From Betaproteobacteria bacterium (GTDB lineage: Bacteria > Pseudomonadota > Gammaproteobacteria > Burkholderiales > Usitatibacteraceae): a stretch of DNA of 10,846 nt. The first letter of the stretch is position 1. Every line of letters starts with the position of its first letter. The position numbers and the translations under genes were made by a program. Location of the stretch: contig JANYFH010000009.1 in assembly GCA_025362705.1 (NCBI GenBank), positions 1-10,846 on the forward strand, in the 5' to 3' direction. Positions 5,617-10,846 of this stretch are shown here, in pieces. A model generated the notes under the pieces. The model worked only from the letters and a program-made list of their open reading frames with translations, ran no database searches and was not told the DNA's origin.

Positions 5617-6549
5617 ATGGCGATTCTCGTACTCGCGGAACACGACAACCAGCAGTTGAAACCTGGTGTCACGAACGCCGTCGCGGCCGCACAAAAAATT
5701 GGCGGCGAAATTCATTTGCTCGTGGCAGGAAGCGCTTGCAGCGGTGCTGCGAGTGCTGCGGCACAAGTGGCAGGTGTTGCGAAAATCTTGGTGGCTGATG
5801 CGCCGCACTACGCTGGCGGATCGCCGGAAAATCTGGCGCCGTTGCTCGTAGGCATCGCCAAAAATTATTCGCACCTGCTCGCATCGGCCTCAGCCTATGG
5901 CAAGAATGTCATGCCGCGCGTGGCTGCACTGCTGGACGTGGCGCAGATTTCAGAAATCATCAGCGTCGAATCGCCCGATACTTTCGTGCGACCCATCTAT
6001 GCGGGCAACGCTTTCGCAACGGTGCAATCGACCGACGCCATCAAAGTCATCACAGTGCGCGCCACCGGCTTCGACGCCGTCGCTGCAACTGGCGGTGCGG
6101 CAGCGATTGAAAACATCGCAGTTGCCGCCGATTCAGGGCAATCGAAAATATTAAAACAGGAACTCACAAAGTCGGATCGTCCCGAACTGGTTGCGGCCAA
6201 GCGTATCGTTTCCGGCGGTCGCGGCATGGGTGATGGCGACAAATATCGCCAGGTGCTCGAGCCGCTGGCCGACAAATTGGGCGCGGCTCTCGGTGCATCG
6301 CGTGCAGCTGTGGATGCGGGTTTCGTACCCAACGATTATCAGGTAGGCCAGACTGGCAAGATCGTGGCCCCCGAGCTCTATATTGCGGTTGGTATTTCCG
6401 GTGCGATCCAGCACCTGGCCGGCATGAAAGACAGCAAGGTGATTGTTGCGATCAACAAGGACCCCGAAGCGCCGATTTTCCAGGTTGCTGATTATGGCTT
6501 GGTGGGCGACCTCTTCACGCTGGTGCCGGAGTTGACCGCAGCACTCTGA
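5617..6549 (+). CDS. etfA: Electron transfer flavoprotein alpha subunit (FAD-binding)
   Basis: Large ETF subunit carrying the redox-active FAD. It is 310 residues, typical of bacterial EtfA. The N-terminal domain I (about 1-185) begins MAILVLAEHDNQQLKP. The C-terminal FAD domain shows SGGRGMG (199-205), SR at 228-229, GQTGK (244-248), the ETF-alpha signature LYIAVGISGAIQH (254-266) and INKDPEAPIFQVADYGLVGD (279-298). The start follows the etfB stop by 2 nt, with GAAGG at 5602-5606 as a likely ribosome site inside the end of etfB, so the subunits are probably made in equal amounts. Domain I is rich in alanine. No missing residue was noticed. An ordinary housekeeping-type EtfAB is more likely than a bifurcating pair, because the sequence resembles the mitochondrial/proteobacterial group. 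Confidence 0.96.
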   Translation: MAILVLAEHDNQQLKPGVTNAVAAAQKIGGEIHLLVAGSACSGAASAAAQVAGVAKILVADAPHYAGGSPENLAPLLVGIAKNYSHLLASASAYGKNVMPRVAALLDVAQISEIISVESPDTFVRPIYAGNAFATVQSTDAIKVITVRATGFDAVAATGGAAAIENIAVAADSGQSKILKQELTKSDRPELVAAKRIVSGGRGMGDGDKYRQVLEPLADKLGAALGASRAAVDAGFVPNDYQVGQTGKIVAPELYIAVGISGAIQHLAGMKDSKVIVAINKDPEAPIFQVADYGLVGDLFTLVPELTAAL

Positions 6550-6596
6550 AAAATATTCCTCCGCCCGCAAGAGTGAGAGGACAAATGGAGAACCGC

Positions 6597-8411
6597 ATGT
6601 CCGAATATAACGCCCCGCTGAAAGACATGAATTTTCTGCTTGAGCATGTCATCGGGCTCGATGAAATCGCCAGGCTGCCCGGCTGTGAAGAAGTCACGCC
6701 AGATCTGGTGAGTGCAATTTTTGAGGAAGCCGGAAAGTTTTCCAAAGAAGTTCTCGCGCCGTTGAATCGCAGCGGCGACATGGAAGGTGCAACGATCACC
6801 GACACCGTCGTCACTACGCCGAAAGGTTTCAAGGACGCCTACCAGCAATACATCGATGGCGGCTGGAGCCTCATCGCGGGGCCCGCTGAATATGGCGGTC
6901 AGGGTTTGCCACATCTCGTTTCAACACCTGTCAGCGAAATGCTGGGCAGTGCGAACATGGCATTCAAACTTTGCCCCTTGCTGACTGGTGGCGCAGTTGA
7001 GGCATTGAAGTCGCACGGGTCGAAGGCACTGCAGGATATCTTCCTGCCGAAGATGGTGGCTGGCGAATGGACTGGCACGATGAATCTCACCGAGCCGCAG
7101 GCCGGTTCGGATTTGGCGCTGGTACGCTCAAAAGCGATTCCGCAAGCCGACGGCACCTACAAGATTTCTGGCCAGAAAATTTTCATCACCTATGGCGAGC
7201 ACGATTTCACCAAGAACATTGTGCATCTGGTGCTCGCACGCATCGAAGGCGCGCCGGATGGTGTGAAGGGAATCTCCCTGTTCATCGTGCCGAAATTCAT
7301 GGTGAATGCGGATGGCTCACTCGGCGAGCGCAATGACGTGAAGTGTGTTTCCATCGAACACAAAATGGGCATTCACGGCAGTCCGACTTGCGTGATGGCA
7401 TACGGTGATGCGGGGGGGGCGACCGGCTATGTGGTCGGAGAACCCAATCGCGGCATTGAGTACATGTTCGTGATGATGAATGCAGCAAGGCTTGGCGTTG
7501 GTCTCGAAGGCGTATCGATTTCCGAGCGTGCGTATCAGCATGCGCTGGTGTGGGCGCGCGAGCGTGTGCAGGGCAGACCTGTTACACCGGTGCCGGCATC
7601 GTTCGGCGCGTCGCCGAAATCGGTGCCGATCATTTATCACCCCGATGTCAAACGCATGCTGCTGACCATGCGCGCATACGCGGAAGCCACACGTGCGCTG
7701 ACTTATTACACCTCGTCCTGCCTCGATATTGCCGAGCGATCAACGGATGAAAAACAACGACGTATGAGCCAATCGCTTGTCGAGCTGCTGATTCCGATTG
7801 TCAAAGGCTGGAGCACCGAGGCCGGTATTGAAGTGACTTCACTTGGCATTCAGGTACATGGCGGCATGGGCTTTATCGAAGAAACGGGTGCAGCGCAGTA
7901 CTATCGCGATTCACGCATCTCCGCTATTTATGAAGGTACCACCGGCATTCAGGCCAACGATCTGGTTGGACGCAAAGTTGGGCGCGAAGGCGGGCAGACT
8001 GCGCTCGCGTGGATCGCTGAAATGGAAAAAATTCCGCCATTGTTATTGGCAACGAACGACGGCAATCTGAAATTCGTCGCCGCACAACTGACCGCAAGCA
8101 TCAATAGCGCCAGGCGTGCGACCGAATGGATCGTCACGATGTGGCCGAATAATCCTGCAGCCGTATTCGCCGGTGCAGTGCATTATTTGAAACTGATGGG
8201 CACCGTCGGCGGTGGCTGGATGATGGCACGCGCTGCACTCGCCGCCGCAACACAGATCAAAGCGGGCGAGGGTGACGGTGATTATCTCAAAGCCAAAATC
8301 ATGACCACGCGCTTTTATGCCGATCATATTCTGACGATGGCGCCGTCTTTTGCGGACGCGCTGATTCAGGGTGCGGATAGCGTGTTGCAGATGGAAGAAG
8401 CATTGTTTTAA
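6597..8411 (+). CDS. Large acyl-CoA dehydrogenase with C-terminal extension (DmdC/FadE-like)
   Basis: FAD flavoprotein that makes an alpha,beta double bond in an acyl-CoA and passes electrons to EtfAB. It is 604 residues from ATG 6597 (MSEYNAPLKDMNF, the usual opening of this group, GGAGA at 6587-6591). ATG 6585 with AGAGG at 6576-6580 is an alternative adding four residues. Order: N-terminal domain with WSLIAGPAEYGGQGLP (90-105); middle domain with MNLTEPQAGSDLALV (162-176) and ISGQKIFIT (190-198); C-terminal helical domain with HGGMGFIEE, then AIYEGTTGIQ, where Glu446 (codon 7932-7934) is the expected catalytic base; and a final region (about 465-604) matching the extra C-terminal domain of 600-residue dehydrogenases. 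That group covers 3-methylmercaptopropionyl-CoA dehydrogenase (DmdC) and fatty acyl-CoA enzymes, so chain specificity is undecided. It lies 47 nt after etfA, probably in the same operon. An 8-G run lies at 7412-7419. Confidence 0.95.
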   Translation: MSEYNAPLKDMNFLLEHVIGLDEIARLPGCEEVTPDLVSAIFEEAGKFSKEVLAPLNRSGDMEGATITDTVVTTPKGFKDAYQQYIDGGWSLIAGPAEYGGQGLPHLVSTPVSEMLGSANMAFKLCPLLTGGAVEALKSHGSKALQDIFLPKMVAGEWTGTMNLTEPQAGSDLALVRSKAIPQADGTYKISGQKIFITYGEHDFTKNIVHLVLARIEGAPDGVKGISLFIVPKFMVNADGSLGERNDVKCVSIEHKMGIHGSPTCVMAYGDAGGATGYVVGEPNRGIEYMFVMMNAARLGVGLEGVSISERAYQHALVWARERVQGRPVTPVPASFGASPKSVPIIYHPDVKRMLLTMRAYAEATRALTYYTSSCLDIAERSTDEKQRRMSQSLVELLIPIVKGWSTEAGIEVTSLGIQVHGGMGFIEETGAAQYYRDSRISAIYEGTTGIQANDLVGRKVGREGGQTALAWIAEMEKIPPLLLATNDGNLKFVAAQLTASINSARRATEWIVTMWPNNPAAVFAGAVHYLKLMGTVGGGWMMARAALAAATQIKAGEGDGDYLKAKIMTTRFYADHILTMAPSFADALIQGADSVLQMEEALF

Positions 8412-8480
8412 GTGTGTCTCCAGCATTGACGCGGTTCCCGGATCATTTTCTGGCCACGAGCCGCACCAGTGCTAGAGTTT

Positions 8481-8486
8481 TATTAT
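8481..8486 (+). promoter_or_regulatory. Possible -10 element upstream of the ABC export pair
   Basis: TATTAT at 8481-8486 matches the -10 consensus in 5 of 6 positions, but no -35 hexamer stands at a normal distance. The 80 bases between the dehydrogenase stop and this site show no other structure I can support. A copy of CCAGTG lies on each side (8466-8471 and 8489-8494). If active, transcription would begin near 8493, just before the terminator hairpin. Weak call. Confidence 0.25.
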
Positions 8487-8498
8487 AGCCAGTGAACC

Positions 8499-8522
8499 AA
8501 GCCGTCCCATGGACGGCTTTTT
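8499..8522 (+). terminator. Rho-independent terminator between dehydrogenase gene and ABC pair
   Basis: A perfect 9-bp stem AAGCCGTCC (8499-8507) / GGACGGCTT (8511-8519) with a 3-nt loop CAT, ending in five T residues (8518-8522). It stands 87 nt after the dehydrogenase stop and so can end the etfBA operon. It also lies only 14 nt before the ABC ATPase start codon, which leaves no room for a separate downstream promoter. Confidence 0.85.
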
Positions 8523-8536
8523 CATTCAGGAAAAAA

Positions 8537-9274
8537 ATGGACGCACCAGCCCTCGCGATCACCGGTCTCGTCAAACATTTCGGCGGCAAAGCTGCTGTGA
8601 ACAATCTTGATCTCATCATTCCGCCCGGACAGTTCCATGCACTGTTGGGTCCCAATGGCGCCGGCAAGACAACGACGTTGCGCATTGTTGCAGGACTGCT
8701 GAAGCCCGACGCAGGACATGCCGCAATTTTCGGCCACGACACCGTCGCAGAAACGACTGAAGCCAAGCGCATTACCGCTTTCCTGCCTGACGACCCGATG
8801 CTTTATGGAAAATTGAATCCGCTGGAGTATCTCGAATTTGTCGCCGGTCTATGGTCGGTCGATGCCACGCGCGCCACAGCACGAGCTGAGGATTTGTTGA
8901 AGTGGCTCGAGCTGTGGGACAACCGCGTGGAGTATGTCGAAGGCTTTTCACGTGGCATGCGCCAAAAATTGGCGCTGGCCGGGGCATTGATTCACGAGCC
9001 GAAATTGATGATTCTTGATGAGCCTTTGACGGGCCTGGACGCGCATGCGGCCAAGGCAGTGAAGGACATGCTGGTCGACTTTGTTGCAAAGGGCAATACG
9101 GTAGTACTGACAACACACATTCTGGAAATTGCCGAGCGGCTCGCCGAGCGCATCAGCATCATCCAGAAGGGCAGGATCGTTGCCCAAGGGACGCTGGAAG
9201 AATTGCGTGCAAAAGCGGGAACCGCCGGCGCATCACTCGAAGATGTATTCCTGAACCTCACTGAAACCGAATGA
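8537..9274 (+). CDS. ABC-2-type transporter ATPase (EcsA-like), substrate unknown
   Basis: Cytoplasmic ATPase of a two-gene ABC system, probably an exporter or membrane-processing transporter paired with the next gene. It is 245 residues from ATG 8537 (MDAPALAITGLVKHF), chosen for AGGA at 8528-8531 and because the longer frame from GTG 8492 would run through the terminator hairpin. Motifs: Walker A GPNGAGKT (38-45); LPDDP in the Q-loop region (83-87), an acidic variant often seen in this class; signature FSRGM (137-141) followed by RQKLALAGAL; Walker B LMILDEP (157-163); H-loop His194 in TTHIL. The C-terminal SLEDVFLNLTE is the usual ending of ABC-2 ATPases of about 240 residues. The stop overlaps the permease start (ATGA). 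It is clearly different from LivG/LivF. No substrate can be assigned. Confidence 0.93.
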   Translation: MDAPALAITGLVKHFGGKAAVNNLDLIIPPGQFHALLGPNGAGKTTTLRIVAGLLKPDAGHAAIFGHDTVAETTEAKRITAFLPDDPMLYGKLNPLEYLEFVAGLWSVDATRATARAEDLLKWLELWDNRVEYVEGFSRGMRQKLALAGALIHEPKLMILDEPLTGLDAHAAKAVKDMLVDFVAKGNTVVLTTHILEIAERLAERISIIQKGRIVAQGTLEELRAKAGTAGASLEDVFLNLTETE

Positions 9275-10800
9275 AGTCGCTCAAAGCCGGTAACTGGCTG
9301 TGGCTGCTGCGCCACGAAATCAGGCTCGCCTGGCGCAACATCGGCGGCAAACGCATCTGGTTCTTGCTGATCGCGGGAGGCGTGCTGTGGGCGTTTGTTC
9401 ATTTTGCCGCGTGGCGCGTGTTGCACGTCGATAGAAAAATCTCCAACACTGAATTTGGCTCGATGCTGCTTCCCATCAGCGGCGGTGTGTTCTGGCTGTT
9501 TTTCTCGATCATGGTTTCTCAGGCCACTGCGCATGCGGTGTCGGCGTTGTTTGATCGCGGTGACCTGGATTTGCTGTTGTCTTCGCCACTTTCACAACGG
9601 GCGATTTTTACAGTACGTGGTCTGGGCATCGCGATCGCGGCATGTACCTTGCCCTTGTTGTTGCTACTGCCGTTTGCGCACGCTGGGGTCGTTACGGGGC
9701 ATCCTGGCCTGCTGGCAATCTATCCGGTCATCGCGGCACTAGGGCTCACGACCGCTGCGATCGGATTGTTGCTGACGATGACGCTGGTGCGAATGTTCGG
9801 CGCGCGTCGCGCGAAAACACTCACGCAAATATTGGCAGCTTTGATTGGTGCGGCATTTTTCCTTTTTTTCCAGCTGCAGAATATTGTGTCGCGCGACAAG
9901 CAAGTCGTAATCGCCACATGGATGAAGCACGAAACGCAGCCCGGCGGCTGGTTGTCGGCTGAAAGTATTTTGTGGTGGCCGGTAAGGGCAATGCTCGGTG
10001 AATTTTTGCCGTTGCTTGCAGTCATCATTCTTGGTGTTGGTGGTTTCTGGCTGGTGGTGAACCTCACCTTCAGGCGTTTCGTGCATGGAACGCAGGAATC
10101 GATGAGCGGCGGCTCGACCAGGTCGCGCATATCGGCGTCGAATATGCCGCACAATTTCCGCAGTGGCTTGATACTTAATCTGCTCGTGAAAGAGTGGAAG
10201 CTCATCATTCGCGATCCGCAGATCATTTCGCAGACATTACTGCAGATTCTCTATCTGCTTCCGTTACTTTTTCTGGGTTTCCAGGGCGAACGCAGCGCGT
10301 GGCTTTTGATACCAGGTTTTGTCATGATCACTTCGATGCTAACGGGCAATCTTACCTGGCTGACCATCGCCGCGGATGATGCGCCGGAAATGATTGGTAC
10401 CGCACCAGTCGCGATCAATCGCGTGCGCTGGATCAAAGCTGCGGCTGCGGTGATGCCAGTGCTGGCGTTGCTGCTGCCATTGGTGCTGTACTGGCTCACA
10501 CGCGACGCGTATGCCGCGTTGGTGCTGGTATTTTGCAGTGTTGGCGGAATGCTTTCGGCCGCACTCTGCCAGATATGGAATCCGCGACAGGGAAACCGGC
10601 GTGATATGAAAAAACGTTATCAGGAAAGTGGTTTGCTGAATATTCTCGAAGCCCTGGGTAGTATGGGCTGGGCAGCCGTTGCCGTATGCATGAATGGTCA
10701 CTGGCCGTGGATGCCGTTGGCGGTATCGGCGGCCTTGCTGGGCCCGGGAACAGCGTGGCTGCTGGGACGCGGTGTTCGCGCGCGGGGTGCGTTCGAATAG
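9271..10800 (+). CDS. Large ABC-2-type permease, 509 residues, uncharacterised
   Basis: Polytopic inner-membrane partner of the preceding ATPase. Hydrophobic segments lie at about 29-48, 64-83, 115-136, 146-171, 184-201, 244-265, 320-336, 343-361, 389-409, 412-433 and 479-498, with a less certain one near 461-475, so about ten to twelve helices. The protein looks like two related halves. Each starts with a charged amphipathic stretch, LLRHEIRLAWRN (12-23) and LVKEWKLIIRDPQ (305-317), of the kind that couples to the ATPase. Each also has a later acidic loop: FDRGDLDLLLSSPLSQRA (94-111), typical of ABC-2 permeases, and AADDAPEMIGTAPVAINR (367-384). EcsB-like proteins are the nearest type I know. 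It starts inside the ATPase stop codon (ATGA). Its size implies that one polypeptide may form the whole channel over an ATPase dimer, which is an inference. Confidence 0.88.
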   Translation: MKSLKAGNWLWLLRHEIRLAWRNIGGKRIWFLLIAGGVLWAFVHFAAWRVLHVDRKISNTEFGSMLLPISGGVFWLFFSIMVSQATAHAVSALFDRGDLDLLLSSPLSQRAIFTVRGLGIAIAACTLPLLLLLPFAHAGVVTGHPGLLAIYPVIAALGLTTAAIGLLLTMTLVRMFGARRAKTLTQILAALIGAAFFLFFQLQNIVSRDKQVVIATWMKHETQPGGWLSAESILWWPVRAMLGEFLPLLAVIILGVGGFWLVVNLTFRRFVHGTQESMSGGSTRSRISASNMPHNFRSGLILNLLVKEWKLIIRDPQIISQTLLQILYLLPLLFLGFQGERSAWLLIPGFVMITSMLTGNLTWLTIAADDAPEMIGTAPVAINRVRWIKAAAAVMPVLALLLPLVLYWLTRDAYAALVLVFCSVGGMLSAALCQIWNPRQGNRRDMKKRYQESGLLNILEALGSMGWAAVAVCMNGHWPWMPLAVSAALLGPGTAWLLGRGVRARGAFE

Positions 10801-10846
10801 TTCTCCGTGCCAGCAAAAGCTATGTGAGAATGTGTGCAAGGAAACC

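Noticed and set aside
8482..8487. Perfect TATAAT on the minus strand
   Set aside because: It would fire leftward into the antisense of the dehydrogenase gene; no -35 element stands at 16-18 bp and no minus-strand gene exists there. Probably chance in an AT-rich spot.
10801..10846. Possible start of another gene at the right edge
   Set aside because: Only 46 bases remain after the permease stop. AAGGAA near 10840 could be a ribosome site, but no start codon follows within the window, so nothing can be called.

Overview
The window reads as one strand of a proteobacterial chromosome, most likely a betaproteobacterium (Burkholderiales-like). This rests on moderate GC, the protein flavour of EtfA/EtfB and the roughly 600-residue acyl-CoA dehydrogenase, and a LivF variant with the P-loop GRNGSGRT. 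It is an inference, since no rRNA or taxonomic marker is present. All genes lie on the + strand, and no phage, plasmid, CRISPR or tRNA feature was seen.

Region 1 (1-4731) is a complete branched-chain-amino-acid-type (HAAT/Liv) ABC importer in the order ATPase LivG (5' truncated by the window edge), ATPase LivF, periplasmic binding protein, permease LivH, permease LivM. livG/livF overlap by 4 nt (GTGA) and livH/livM by 4 nt (ATGA). The binding-protein gene is set off by two RNA-structure-like elements: a 172-bp imperfect inverted repeat filling the livF-to-binding-protein gap, and a 15-bp hairpin between the binding-protein gene and livH. Together LivG and LivF appear to form one canonical and one degenerate composite ATP site.

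Region 2 (4732-8411) is a separate transcription unit: a consensus TATAAT overlapped by a near-perfect 22-bp palindrome (probable operator), then etfB, etfA and a large acyl-CoA dehydrogenase. The dehydrogenase oxidises an acyl-CoA and passes electrons to the EtfAB flavoprotein made by the same operon, and from there to the quinone pool through ETF-quinone oxidoreductase, which is not in this window. The importer next door may supply a substrate that is degraded through acyl-CoA intermediates, but this is only suggested by proximity.

Region 3 (8412-10846) holds a strong intrinsic terminator, then an ABC-2-type ATPase and a 509-residue polytopic permease (4-nt overlap) of unknown substrate, resembling EcsAB-type systems. 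The terminator lies only 14 nt before the ATPase start, so it either ends the etf operon or acts as an attenuator for the ABC pair.

The genes belong to known families. I did not find a wholly new system. The less ordinary signals are the 172-bp hairpin element with a strand bias in its wobble pairs, the asymmetric LivG/LivF ATP sites, the palindromic operator over the etf promoter, and the terminator placement.
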